Positions 18,664 through 27,040 are shown, numbered from the stretch's first letter. The stretch is 64,000 nt of DNA from Clostridium sp. (GCA_023664605.1 JAMPFF010000011.1:1-64000); one strand, 5' to 3'. Notes: a model not told the origin generated them from the letters alone. Program-made: numbers and translations.

Positions 18664-18705
18664 AAAAAAACTCCCAATCCGAAAACCGGATTGAGAGTTT
18701 TTATT
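18664..18705. terminator. Bidirectional terminator between convergent genes
   Basis: AAACTC-C-CAATCCG pairs with CGGATTG-A-GAGTTT across a short loop, with an A-run on the left and a T-run on the right. It serves the rightward serine hydrolase gene and the leftward gene ending at 18712. Confidence 0.9.
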
Positions 18706-18711
18706 TGCTGT

Positions 18712-19326
18712 TTAGTTGTTGGTTGTAAGTCCCGCTTCTTCAGCCATCTTATCGAAACCCTGCATAACGGCGTCATATGTTCTCTTGGAAATATCCGGCA
18801 GTTCGCCGCCCCATGTCTTTTCAGCCTGTTTGTAGCCTTTCTTGAAAGCCTCGCGCATTTCTTCAATCTTGCTCGGATCTCCGCCTGTCAGCGCCGTAGC
18901 GAAATCAAGAATACGTTCTGAAGTCTGTTTTACGCCCCAGTAACCGTCTTCTGCGATATCTTTTTCTGCCTGTGCCTTTGTCGCTGCATCAACCGTAAAG
19001 TTTCCGCTTGATAAAATGCTCCAGATACCGTTTGCTTTATTATAAGTATCGCCCTGCTTTGACAGCATCTTATTTACGATATCCTGTAACTGCTGCTGTC
19101 TGCTTTCCTGGTCTGCTTTTAATTTAGCAACTAAGTCCGTATTCTGTGTGTAGGTCTTCTTGGTGGAAGAAGTTGTCGCTGCATCTTTTGACTGCTCATA
19201 AACAACGCCTGTCTCCTTCTCTGTGGACTCCGCCGCTGTCTGCTCTTTTGCTGCCGTAGATGCCTGGCTTGTCTGGTAAGCTGTTTCGTAAGTGCTGGTT
19301 GAATTGGTAACTCCGTTTACGCTCAT
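18712..19326 (-). CDS. Conserved hypothetical protein with Ser/Thr-rich N-terminus
   Basis: 204 residues, family not named with confidence. The N-terminal third is low complexity and Ser/Thr/Ala/Gln-rich (MSVNGVTNSTSTYETAYQTS). The C-terminal half is a compact helical domain with EDGYWGVKQTSERILDFA and AEKTWGGELPDIS. There is no signal peptide or membrane helix. The N-terminal style resembles flagellar or hook-associated secreted proteins, which is only a hint. AAGGAGGG lies before the ATG. Its promoter shares a 13-nt element with the region upstream of the chemotaxis receptor gene. Confidence 0.8.
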   Translation of the reverse strand: MSVNGVTNSTSTYETAYQTSQASTAAKEQTAAESTEKETGVVYEQSKDAATTSSTKKTYTQNTDLVAKLKADQESRQQQLQDIVNKMLSKQGDTYNKANGIWSILSSGNFTVDAATKAQAEKDIAEDGYWGVKQTSERILDFATALTGGDPSKIEEMREAFKKGYKQAEKTWGGELPDISKRTYDAVMQGFDKMAEEAGLTTNN

Positions 19327-19388
19327 GTCTATCCCTCCTTGGAAATTTTAAATCTACCTGGAATCTGCCGATTCCGTCAGTTCTGTAT

Positions 19389-19401
19389 ATTATATCGTAC
19401 C
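19389..19401 (-). promoter_or_regulatory. Promoter element GGTACGATATAAT of the gene at 18712-19326
   Basis: Read leftwards, GGTACGATATAAT with the TATAAT box at 19389-19394, 62 nt before the start codon. There is no good TTGACA. The same 13 nt occur at 39689-39701. A 6-bp hairpin (GGAATC-TGCC-GATTCC, 19360-19375) follows at the start of the leader. Confidence 0.5.
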
Positions 19402-19488
19402 GCCATCCCAAAAACATTAGAGCAAAATGGCAGTTTTTTCAATTTTTTTATACTTTTCATGACAAAAGTACGTCCGCTCATGACATTT

Positions 19489-20316
19489 TTATTTGGAAGC
19501 TAAAATAACTTCCTCTACCCACGTATGAGCAAGCTCTATCCACGACTGGCATTCCGGCTCTATTTCCTTCCCTGACATACTGACCGTCCTCTCGTCGGCA
19601 AGCCCAAGACCATGGCCGCCTTTCGCATATAAATGCAGTTCCACCGGAATATTCTGTTCTCTCATTGCCAATGCAAGCAACAAGGAATTTTCCGCCGGAA
19701 CAGTCGCATCTTCGTTCGTATGCCAGATAAAGGCCGGCGGCGTGTCTTCGTTTACCTGATTTTCCAAAGACAGCTCTTCTTTCATCGCCTCGTAATTTTC
19801 CTCCAGCAAACGCCTGAAAGAACCCTCGTGCGCATACTCTCCGGAAGTAATGACCGGATAATTTAAAATCATGCCCGCCGGACGAAGAAGTTCAGAGGAT
19901 ACGCCCAGCTTCTGCGCCAGAAATCCCCTGTTCCAAAACATACTGTAATTGGCCGCCAGATGTCCGCCCGCCGACGAACCCTCTATCAGAATTTTATCGG
20001 CCATAATATGCCACTCGTCCGCGTGTTCCCTCATAAACCTTACGGCAGCCGCAAGCTGTAACAGCGCTGTCGGATAAACCGTGGCCGGACTAATGGAATA
20101 GCGAAGCACCGCCGCATGATATCCAAAAGACGCCCACTGTAATGCCAGCATCTCTCCTTCCCTGTCGGAGACATGCTCATAACCGCCTCCCGGGCATATG
20201 ATAATCAACGGTCTTTTATCAACGCCGACGCTTTCCGAATGGGATATCAAATATGTAATTAACGTCGCCTCTTCTTCCATTCCCTCTATACGGATTGGAT
20301 ATTCTTTATAAATCAT
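19489..20316 (-). CDS. Alpha/beta hydrolase, BD-FAE/acetyl-esterase type
   Basis: 275 residues, a full-length small esterase. The oxyanion segment is IICPGGGYEHVSDREGE, the nucleophile elbow is EGSSAGGHLAAN (Ser about 114), the acid is near WHTNEDATVPAENS, and the His is in YAKGGHGLGLA. It has no signal peptide, so it is cytoplasmic. It may remove acetyl groups from imported oligosaccharides; the substrate is inference. It lies 15 nt downstream of the bactofilin gene on the same strand and may be the last gene of that operon. AAGGCAGG is upstream of the ATG. Confidence 0.88.
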   Translation of the reverse strand: MIYKEYPIRIEGMEEEATLITYLISHSESVGVDKRPLIIICPGGGYEHVSDREGEMLALQWASFGYHAAVLRYSISPATVYPTALLQLAAAVRFMREHADEWHIMADKILIEGSSAGGHLAANYSMFWNRGFLAQKLGVSSELLRPAGMILNYPVITSGEYAHEGSFRRLLEENYEAMKEELSLENQVNEDTPPAFIWHTNEDATVPAENSLLLALAMREQNIPVELHLYAKGGHGLGLADERTVSMSGKEIEPECQSWIELAHTWVEEVILASK

Positions 20317-20331
20317 AGCAACAAACCTGCC

Positions 20332-20787
20332 TTAAGCTTTTTTCATGGAAGATTCCGCAGATGCGTTATTCTGCGTATTATCCTGACTTGTCTTATCCTT
20401 ACCGAATTTGCTGCCTGACGCATCATCCGCAGCATTCGTCATCGTACATCTGCCGTCGAAGCTTGCGTCTTCATCGACAACAAGAGAACGTGCTGTAATA
20501 TTGCCGACCAGTTTTGCCGTGGAAAGAAGTTCCAGTTTTCCATGCGCAATAATGTCACCGTCTACTTTTCCGGAAATAACAACATTCTGTGCCGTGATAT
20601 CGCCGTTAATCTTTCCCTCTACGCCGACAATGAACATCGCTTTGCAGTTACAGTTTCCATTGACCGTACCGTCTACGCGGATTGTTTCCGGCGCCTCCAG
20701 ATTACCGTCAAAAACCGCTCCTTTTCCAATCAGTGTTCCAACTTTTGCGCGCGCGTCCGCCGCAGTATTTTTGTTTTTACTCATCAT
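20332..20787 (-). CDS. Bactofilin
   Basis: Polymer-forming cytoskeletal protein of 151 residues. A central right-handed beta-helix domain (about 18-115) has short repeats such as VRVDGTVNGNCNCKAMFIVG, EGKINGDITAQNV and SGKVDGDIIAHGKLEL. The N- and C-terminal tails are polar and disordered. GGAGG lies 8 nt before the ATG pair. It is directly downstream of a membrane LytM-like gene, a pairing known from other bacteria where bactofilins position wall enzymes. Confidence 0.93.
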   Translation of the reverse strand: MMSKNKNTAADARAKVGTLIGKGAVFDGNLEAPETIRVDGTVNGNCNCKAMFIVGVEGKINGDITAQNVVISGKVDGDIIAHGKLELLSTAKLVGNITARSLVVDEDASFDGRCTMTNAADDASGSKFGKDKTSQDNTQNNASAESSMKKA

Positions 20788-20802
20788 TATATTATCCTCC
20801 TT

Positions 20803-21546
20803 TTATCCTTTCGCTTCAATAACCGTAAGCGGGTCTATCGGTTCTCCCTCAAAGAGAATCTGATAATCCAGTTGTGAATCGTCTATTGTAATGGTAAATA
20901 AGGTATCGCCCGCTTCCACCTGCGCGCCTTCCGTCGCCTGTACTTCCGCTTCCTGACGGCACATATAGCGCGTCTGATAGCCTTTGTCATGTTCCACTTC
21001 CACAATAACCGGATAGGTATCATCCGACGTTACCGTGGTTATCGTGCCGTTGCCTGTCGCAACAATATTTCCTTCCGTATGTGTGCTGATAGCAAGATAG
21101 GGCTGTTCTTCGGAGTAAGAAGAAAGCCTCCCGCTCGTTCCGGAAGTCGGATAGCGTCTGGGAATGCCGGCATCATCATTCGCTGCCACCTCGGCTTCTG
21201 CCAGCGCTGCTTCACTGTACTGCTCCACTGTCTGGAGTAAACTCTCGTTCTCCTGCTGTAATGCCAGCAGTTCATTACTCAAATTTTCTTTTTCCGCCTC
21301 CAACTGCTGCATTAGCTGTGTCTGCTCATCCACCTGCGCGCGCAGCTTATTCTGTTCCATGCCCGCTAACGGATTCTGCGCTAATACCCATATCGCGCCT
21401 CCGACAGCCACGCAGACAATAAGCAGTAAAACAATAAGCAGCCGGGATGCAAAACGTGTAATACGAAATTGCCTGTTACGCTGCCCCGTATTGGAAATCA
21501 GGAGTATGGAAAAAGATTCCTTATGATTATGTCCTTTACGTTTCAT
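20803..21546 (-). CDS. Membrane-anchored M23 (LytM)-like protein without zinc ligands
   Basis: 247 residues. A basic N-terminus, one membrane helix (about 30-52), a coiled coil (about 60-115) and a C-terminal LytM-like beta domain (about 150-245) are visible. VEHDKGYQTRYM and EGAQVEAGDTLFTI match the HGxGYxTxY and GxxVxxGQ parts of M23 proteins. The HLHFE signature is DYQILFEG and I find no HxxxD, so zinc binding is lost. This argues for a scaffold or activator like EnvC rather than an enzyme. It is the first gene of an operon with bactofilin. Confidence 0.8.
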   Translation of the reverse strand: MKRKGHNHKESFSILLISNTGQRNRQFRITRFASRLLIVLLLIVCVAVGGAIWVLAQNPLAGMEQNKLRAQVDEQTQLMQQLEAEKENLSNELLALQQENESLLQTVEQYSEAALAEAEVAANDDAGIPRRYPTSGTSGRLSSYSEEQPYLAISTHTEGNIVATGNGTITTVTSDDTYPVIVEVEHDKGYQTRYMCRQEAEVQATEGAQVEAGDTLFTITIDDSQLDYQILFEGEPIDPLTVIEAKG

Positions 21547-21589
21547 ATCGTTCCCCTTTCAGCTTTATGCAGAAAGCATTTTCTGATAT

Positions 21590-21618
21590 ATCATATCATA
21601 ATTTTTTGTAAAAGTAAA
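21590..21618 (-). promoter_or_regulatory. Promoter of the LytM-like/bactofilin operon
   Basis: Read leftwards: TTTACT (21613-21618), 17 nt, TATGAT (21590-21595), matching the vegetative consensus at 4/6 and 5/6 positions. Confidence 0.6.
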
Positions 21619-21623
21619 ACCAT

Positions 21624-21667
21624 AAACAGAAAACCGAACGGAAATTCTCGCGTATTTCCATTCGGTT
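21624..21667 (-). terminator. Terminator after sipL
   Basis: Read leftwards: AACCGAA-T-GGAAAT stem with ATTTCC-G-TTCGGTT, followed by TTCTGTTT. It begins 14 nt after the sipL stop. Confidence 0.85.
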
Positions 21668-21680
21668 CCCATATCTTGTA

Positions 21681-23237
21681 TTATGAAATACCTTTCACCA
21701 CTAAAATTTTATCTCCGGCCTTAATTTCTTCCGAAACCAGTTCGTTTACTTCTTTCAACTGCGCAATCGGCACATAGTACCTTTTACCGATATCCCAGAG
21801 CGTATCCCCCGTTCCCGCAATATAGATAACAATACCCGGAAGTTCGCTTATTTTATTCATATCCAGTTCTTCCACTTTAATATCCGTGATAAGGCTGGTT
21901 TTCCCTGTCGTAAAGACAAGGACGTCAAAATTCAGCACCGCTTTTATATCCAGTTCATCGCTGTCTAACATTGTCACAATAAGCTGCTCTATGTTCCAGT
22001 GGATATGGCTGATAACGGACGGTTCCATATCCTGCACCTCAATGAAATGGGTAAAAGGCAGCGCACTCTTCGTCGCATACAGCGTATTTTGCCCATTTGT
22101 ACATAAATAGATGGTCGTAATATAGAGCGTTCCGTTAATATTGATACCGTTATCCGCGGCCGCTTCCTCTTCTATCTGAATCTCGCCCTCGCTATGTAAA
22201 AGCTGGTACATGTGCATTTCCGTATTTTGGATCTTAGCATGTTCCGCTATTTTACATTTCCCATTTCCATGCAGCAGCAGGCTCTTGAGGGAAACTTCCG
22301 TTGTGACGGCCTCGATTTCTTTGGACACACCGTAAATATCCGACAATACTTCCAGATTTTCCTCTTCATAAAGGCGGATTTCCATATCCAGCACGCTTTC
22401 CACGCATAACACTCTTTCCTCTCCGTCAAAGTCCGGTTTGACCTCGACGCTGCACTGCGCGTTCGTATAGCGGATATCCGGAATCATATTTTCCCGGCAT
22501 CCATGACATTCTATCATGCCGCTGAACGGTACGGTATTTTCATACCAGAGCGTCCTGTCGTTATCCCCCTCGCCCTCATAGAGGAAAAAGGCTTTCAGCT
22601 CGCCCTGCAGGGCGATTTTTTCATCCAATGCCTTGAACTCTACATTATTTAACGTAATGCTGTGCCAGACTACCTGAAACACGTTAGGCAGGTTGCTTGG
22701 CAGTTCCATTTCTTCCTTGATGCGGAAAATGTCTTTTTTGTTGACGGCAATCTGTAACAACGGATGCGTTTTTTTACGGTATTCCACCGGTTCCTCATGA
22801 TAAATATCGACGGCCGCCTCCTGCTCTGTTTTTTCTTCCAGTTCCAGTTCAAAAGAAAGCATCGCCTGCACGCTCATCTTTCTGGAATTAATCAAGCCGA
22901 CGTTCAAATCTTCAATCTTCCAGGAATACAATACCGTATCGCCGTTATGCACGCCCTCCATATTGATTTTTTCATCAAAGGGAATTGCCGCTTCCATCCC
23001 GGCACACATGCCGTTTTCTTCCGTCAGATACAGCATCCTCACTTGCAGCCTGCCTTTTAAATTGACCCGGTCGTCATTGACGCGGATCTCATCTACAACG
23101 ACATCCCCCTTGACGGCAATCAAATGACTGGCATCCGGTCTGTTATCTGATATATTTACATCCTCTTCCAACACCATCTGGGTTCCGGCCTTGCTTGCAA
23201 TGCGGTCCATATGTATCTTTTTTTTCACTAATTCCAC
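21681..23237 (-). CDS. sipL: SPOCS/LysM spore coat morphogenesis protein SipL
   Basis: 518 residues with DUF3794 (SPOCS) domains over most of the length and a C-terminal LysM domain (about 470-515, AGTGDTLWDIGKRYYVP). This architecture and length match SipL, the SpoIVA-interacting protein of Clostridioides difficile that links the coat to the forespore. SPOCS features include MVLEEDVNISDNRPDASHLI and the matching second copy. The start is GTG with GGAGG 7 nt upstream. A strong sigma-E-type promoter lies just upstream, as expected for a mother-cell coat gene, inside an inverted repeat that includes the ribosome binding site. Confidence 0.9.
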   Translation of the reverse strand: MELVKKKIHMDRIASKAGTQMVLEEDVNISDNRPDASHLIAVKGDVVVDEIRVNDDRVNLKGRLQVRMLYLTEENGMCAGMEAAIPFDEKINMEGVHNGDTVLYSWKIEDLNVGLINSRKMSVQAMLSFELELEEKTEQEAAVDIYHEEPVEYRKKTHPLLQIAVNKKDIFRIKEEMELPSNLPNVFQVVWHSITLNNVEFKALDEKIALQGELKAFFLYEGEGDNDRTLWYENTVPFSGMIECHGCRENMIPDIRYTNAQCSVEVKPDFDGEERVLCVESVLDMEIRLYEEENLEVLSDIYGVSKEIEAVTTEVSLKSLLLHGNGKCKIAEHAKIQNTEMHMYQLLHSEGEIQIEEEAAADNGININGTLYITTIYLCTNGQNTLYATKSALPFTHFIEVQDMEPSVISHIHWNIEQLIVTMLDSDELDIKAVLNFDVLVFTTGKTSLITDIKVEELDMNKISELPGIVIYIAGTGDTLWDIGKRYYVPIAQLKEVNELVSEEIKAGDKILVVKGIS

Positions 23238-23244
23238 AAAAATA

Positions 23245-23285
23245 CCTCCATGCGTATACTTATTGTATTGTATGACGCATGGAGG
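23245..23285. repeat. 11-bp inverted repeat enclosing the sipL promoter and SD
   Basis: CCTCCATGCGT at 23245-23255 and its perfect complement at 23275-23285, 19 nt apart. On the minus strand the downstream arm contains the sipL GGAGG. The upstream arm lies before the predicted sigma-E transcript start, so it would be present only in transcripts reading through from pyrD. Confidence 0.85.
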
Positions 23286-23296
23286 AGAAAATATTC
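23267..23296 (-). promoter_or_regulatory. Sigma-E-type promoter of sipL
   Basis: Read leftwards: GAATATT (23290-23296), 15 nt, CATACAAT (23267-23274). Both boxes match the B. subtilis sigma-E consensus (KMATATT and CATACAHT) at every position. The expected start is near 23260. Confidence 0.85.
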
Positions 23297-23318
23297 CAGA
23301 TTGAAAGAATTACATTCT

Positions 23319-24221
23319 TTATATTACCGCCCCGATTAACTCCCGGATATCCTCTACTTCGTACTGCTTCATATAACTTTCGATTCCCTCGATAACTTCT
23401 ATCGTTGCATAAGGATTGACAAAATTCATCGCGCCTACCGCTACGGCCGAGGCTCCGGCCAGTATAAACTCAATGGCGTCCTGTGCCGTCGCAATGCCGC
23501 CCATGCCGATAATCGGAATCTTTATCGCCCGGGCCGCCTGATATACCATCCTGACCGCCACAGGTTTGATGGCAGGACCCGAAAGCCCGCCCGTCTTATT
23601 GGCCAGCACGAATTTCCTTTTATGAATGTCTATCTTCATACCCGTCAGCGTATTAATCATGGACAGTGCATCCGCGCCTGCCGCCTCCGCCGCTTTCGCC
23701 ATTTCCGTAATATCCGTCACGTTTGGGCTGAGTTTCATGATAACAGGCTGCTTCGCTTTCTTTTTGATTTGGGCGGTAATGTCGTACAGACAGTCCGCCT
23801 TCTGTCCGAAAGCGATTGCCCCCTCTTTTACATTCGGGCAGGAAACATTGATTTCCAGCATATCTATCGGCTCATCGCCAAGTCTTTCCACTACTTCCAG
23901 ATAATCTTCCACCGTTTTGCCGCAGACATTCACAATGACAGTCGTGTCATATTCTTTCAAAAAAGGAATATCACGCTCTATGAACACATCTATCCCCGGA
24001 TTCTGTAAGCCGATGGCATTTAGCATCCCGCCATAAGTTTCCGCCACTCTGGGTACGGGATTTCCCGGCCATGGCACATTGGCAACGCCCTTTGTCACGA
24101 CCGCCCCCAGCCGGTTCAAATCTACAAAATCACTGTATTCCATCCCTGAACCAAAAGTTCCCGATGCCGTCATAACCGGATTTTTCAACGTAACTCCTGC
24201 AATTTCTACTTTTGTATTCAT
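23319..24221 (-). CDS. pyrD: Dihydroorotate dehydrogenase B, catalytic subunit
   Basis: FMN-containing class 1B enzyme oxidising dihydroorotate to orotate with NAD, together with PyrK. 300 residues, the normal length. The catalytic Cys is in NVSCPNVKEGA, FMN and substrate residues are in NTLTGMKIDI and NKTGGLSGPAIKPVA, and the phosphate site is in GMGGIATAQDA. The ATG overlaps the pyrK stop as TGATG. A short hairpin (23301-23320) covers the stop codon but has no good T-run, so some read-through into sipL is likely. Confidence 0.96.
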   Translation of the reverse strand: MNTKVEIAGVTLKNPVMTASGTFGSGMEYSDFVDLNRLGAVVTKGVANVPWPGNPVPRVAETYGGMLNAIGLQNPGIDVFIERDIPFLKEYDTTVIVNVCGKTVEDYLEVVERLGDEPIDMLEINVSCPNVKEGAIAFGQKADCLYDITAQIKKKAKQPVIMKLSPNVTDITEMAKAAEAAGADALSMINTLTGMKIDIHKRKFVLANKTGGLSGPAIKPVAVRMVYQAARAIKIPIIGMGGIATAQDAIEFILAGASAVAVGAMNFVNPYATIEVIEGIESYMKQYEVEDIRELIGAVI

Positions 24222-24997
24222 CAGATATCCACCTCTCTTACTTCAAATACCGGGCCATCCGTGCAGATACGCGCGTTATGCACATGGGAATGCGCATCGA
24301 TTTCTTTTGTTTTGCAGACGCACCCGAGGCAGGCTCCCACGCCGCAGGCCATCCGTTCCTCCAGAGAAATATAGGCTTCTATCCCGTTTTCCTGCGCATA
24401 TTTTTTGATGGCGCGAAGCATCGGCATCGGTCCGCAGGCCATAATCACGTCCGCTTGTAAGTTATTTTCCCGTATAGCGTCCATAACGTTTCCTTTGCTG
24501 CCGACGCTGCCATCTTCCGTTGCAATATATACGGTTCCGTTTTTAGCCAAATCTTTTTGTAAAAATAAATCCCGGTTCCGATAGCCGACAATAATCCGCT
24601 TGTCGGCGTCCAGTTCTTTAGAAAGCTGTAAAAGCGGCGGAATCCCGATGCCGCCTCCCATGATAAATACGCTTTTTTTCTGCGCTTTTTCCAGCGGGAA
24701 GCCATTGCCCAGAACGCCTAATATAAAAATTTCGTCTCCGGCTTTATAAGTAGAAAATTCCTCCGTGCCTTTTCCCGCCACCCGGTAGACAAGACGCAGT
24801 CTGTTTTGCTGCCTGTCCGCCTCACAGATACTGACAGGCCTTGGCAGAAGCGTTGCGGCATTTTTCGGATAGACCCCTATAAACTGACCGGGATGTGCGT
24901 CCTTTGCAGCTTCCGTTTCCAGCCACATATCATAAATATGCTCTGCTATTTCATTTTGTGACACTACTGTCGCTTTTGTTTTTTTCTTCTGCGCCAT
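24221..24997 (-). CDS. pyrK: Dihydroorotate dehydrogenase B, electron transfer subunit
   Basis: FAD and [2Fe-2S] protein of 258 residues that passes electrons from PyrD to NAD. An FAD-binding barrel (PRPVSICEAD, RVAGKGTEEFS) and an NAD-binding domain (FIMGGGIGIPPLLQL) precede the cluster Cys residues in ERMACGVGACLGCVC with a further Cys near the C-terminus (ARICTDGP). It lies 32 nt after pyrC and overlaps pyrD. The genes are in the order pyrC-pyrK-pyrD. Confidence 0.96.
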   Translation of the reverse strand: MAQKKKTKATVVSQNEIAEHIYDMWLETEAAKDAHPGQFIGVYPKNAATLLPRPVSICEADRQQNRLRLVYRVAGKGTEEFSTYKAGDEIFILGVLGNGFPLEKAQKKSVFIMGGGIGIPPLLQLSKELDADKRIIVGYRNRDLFLQKDLAKNGTVYIATEDGSVGSKGNVMDAIRENNLQADVIMACGPMPMLRAIKKYAQENGIEAYISLEERMACGVGACLGCVCKTKEIDAHSHVHNARICTDGPVFEVREVDI

Positions 24998-25029
24998 ATG
25001 CGTTCCTCTCTTTTCATGCCGTCTGCATG

Positions 25030-26397
25030 TTATTTTATTCCGTATCCGTTCCTATACACAATCTTTCCGCCGCATATCGTATAAGTAACGACGCCCGGCA
25101 GGGTCTCTCCGATAAATGGGGAATTACATGCTTTCGAGGCAAACTTTTCCTTTTCCACTTTCCACTCTGCATCTTTTTGGAAAATAACAAAATCCGCCGG
25201 AGCGTTTACTCCAATATATCCTGCATCCAGGTGATACAGTTTCGCCGGTGCCAGACTCATCTTCCGAATGAGTTCCATCATATCTAAATAACCCGGAGCC
25301 ACCAGTTCCCTGATACCAAGCGATAATGCCGTTTCCAGTCCGATAATGCCGCTTGGCGCCTCCGTTATCGGTTTTGCCTTTTCTTCTTCGCTATGGGGCG
25401 CATGGTCTGTCGCTATCATATCGATTGTGCCATCCCGCAGCCCCTCTATAATCGCCATTCTGTCATCTTCCTCACGAAGCGGCGGATTCATCTTGGCAAG
25501 CGTGCCATGTATAATGGCGGCCTCCTGTGTCAGCGTAAAATGATGCGGCGTCGCTTCGGCGTAAATATGCGCGCTTCGTTTTTTCGCCTGTCTGACAAGC
25601 TCCACCGCCTCTTTCGTACTGATATGCTGAATGGACATATCCGCCTCTTCCTCAATGGAAGCTTGCGCATCCATGGCTATTTGAATATCCCGCTCTACCA
25701 TGCTGATTTCCGCTTCTCTGGGAGAACCCCCAATATGATAATGCGCCGACGCCTTACCCGCATGAATGCCGTTATTCGTAATATACGCAGGGTCTTCTTC
25801 ATGCAGGCTGATTGGCTTATGCAGCCTTGCGGCATTTTGCAATGCTTTTCGTAAAATTTCTTCTTCCATAATGGGAATGCCGTCATCCGTAAATCCCACT
25901 GCCCCGGCCTGGCTTAACGCCTCCATATCCACCAGCTTCTGCCCTTTCATTCCCATCGTTACATTCGCGCATGTATGCACATGGATACCGGTTTGTTTTC
26001 CCTTCTCCAAAACATAGGAAAGCGTCTCCGGCGTATCTACCGCAGGTTTTGTATTAGCCATCAGCACAACCGTTGTGAATCCGCCCTTTGCGGCCGCTGC
26101 CGCCCCGCTTATGATATCTTCCTTATACGTAAAGCCGGGGTCTCTGAAATGAACATGCACATCCACTAGTCCGGGCGCAATTATCTGTCCGTCCGCGTCA
26201 ATTTGTTCTATCTTATCTGTCCTGCCCGCACCGTCTGCCGGTTTGCACTCTGTTTCCCCTGCTTCTTTTAACAGCCGGGAAAGAGGCGTACCCCGCCCGG
26301 CAATCGCCGCTATTTTTTCGTCCTTTACCAGAATATCCCGATAATCCTGCAATCCTGATTTCGGGTCTATGACATAACCGTTAATAATATGAATCAT
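25030..26397 (-). CDS. pyrC: Dihydroorotase
   Basis: Zinc amidohydrolase closing carbamoyl-aspartate to dihydroorotate. 455 residues, class I (long) type. Metal ligands lie in VDVHVHFRDPGFTYKED, later His residues in SLHEED and QHISTKEAVE, and the catalytic Asp in MIATDHAPHSEEEK. The N-terminal part carries a short insert of about 15 residues around KEAGETECKPADGAGRTD compared with the compact family form. The leader contains a GC-rich hairpin. It is the first gene of the local pyr operon; other pyr genes are not in the window. Confidence 0.95.
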   Translation of the reverse strand: MIHIINGYVIDPKSGLQDYRDILVKDEKIAAIAGRGTPLSRLLKEAGETECKPADGAGRTDKIEQIDADGQIIAPGLVDVHVHFRDPGFTYKEDIISGAAAAAKGGFTTVVLMANTKPAVDTPETLSYVLEKGKQTGIHVHTCANVTMGMKGQKLVDMEALSQAGAVGFTDDGIPIMEEEILRKALQNAARLHKPISLHEEDPAYITNNGIHAGKASAHYHIGGSPREAEISMVERDIQIAMDAQASIEEEADMSIQHISTKEAVELVRQAKKRSAHIYAEATPHHFTLTQEAAIIHGTLAKMNPPLREEDDRMAIIEGLRDGTIDMIATDHAPHSEEEKAKPITEAPSGIIGLETALSLGIRELVAPGYLDMMELIRKMSLAPAKLYHLDAGYIGVNAPADFVIFQKDAEWKVEKEKFASKACNSPFIGETLPGVVTYTICGGKIVYRNGYGIK

Positions 26398-26437
26398 ATC
26401 AAATCCTGCTCTCTTCCCGGTCTGTGATGTTACTGTC

Positions 26438-26470
26438 AGGAGGCGGATGCCGGTATCGTTTCCGCCTCCC
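26438..26470 (-). promoter_or_regulatory. GC-rich stem-loop in the pyrC leader
   Basis: GGAGGCGGA (26439-26447) pairs with TCCGCCTCC (26461-26469). It lies between the PrcB-like gene stop and pyrC and has no T-run on the pyrC side. It could be a weak terminator for the upstream gene or a leader structure. A PyrR-type conserved box is not evident. Confidence 0.5.
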
Positions 26471-26498
26471 TAAGTCCGTATCTATTTTATCATAATTT

Positions 26499-26921
26499 TC
26501 AGTCAAACACTACCGGCTTTGATACATTTTCCGTTTTCACAACGATGTACGGATAGGTCGGCGCATTCTTTCCTTTTTCCTCCGGCCCCGGGCCAATCAG
26601 ATTAGTGTCTATGTACACTGCGTTACCCGTCTCATATAAGGCGTTGACCGATATGCTGTAACCGGCCGTCTCCTGCTGCCCATAGCCAACACAAATATAG
26701 AGAAACCCCCGGTCTTCAAAAGTCATCTTAAAAGAATCCGCCTTTTTTTCTTCAATCATCGCCAACAGTTCCTCCGGTAGTTTATCCTCCGCAATAACCG
26801 TAAAATCCAAATCCTTAATTTTTTCCATCGGGCTTTGCTTATCAGCCCCGCAGGCAATAACGCTTATGCACAGCATCCCTACAAGCAAAACGCTAAACAA
26901 TCTTTTCTCCCATTCACCCAT
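26499..26921 (-). CDS. PrcB-like C-terminal domain lipoprotein
   Basis: 140 residues. A hydrophobic N-terminal segment ends at ISVIAC, a plausible lipobox (Cys about 24). The rest matches the PrcB_C domain, with FLYICVGYGQQETAGYSI, YIDTNLIGPGP and PTYPYIVVKTEN. In Treponema PrcB is a partner of the dentilisin protease; in Clostridia this domain is widespread and its role unknown. AAGGAA lies upstream of the ATG at a long spacing. It is monocistronic or reads into pyrC. Confidence 0.75.
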   Translation of the reverse strand: MGEWEKRLFSVLLVGMLCISVIACGADKQSPMEKIKDLDFTVIAEDKLPEELLAMIEEKKADSFKMTFEDRGFLYICVGYGQQETAGYSISVNALYETGNAVYIDTNLIGPGPEEKGKNAPTYPYIVVKTENVSKPVVFD

Positions 26922-27009
26922 CGTAATAAACTTTTCCTTTCTACGCTGATAAAACGCGGTATACTTTGGTTATTACTAATTTATTAGCGAACGGAAAAGT
27001 CTATTCCTA

Positions 27010-27038
27010 TTGAATAAAAAACCAAAGTCCACTATAAT
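27010..27038 (+). promoter_or_regulatory. Promoter of plsC
   Basis: TTGAAT (27010-27015), 17 nt, TATAAT (27033-27038). The transcript should start near 27045 and open with two hairpins before the AAGGAG site. Confidence 0.75.
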
Positions 27039-27040
27039 AA

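Noticed and set aside
26398-26498. PyrR attenuator before pyrC
   Set aside because: There is no recognisable anti-antiterminator box and no T-run after the hairpin.
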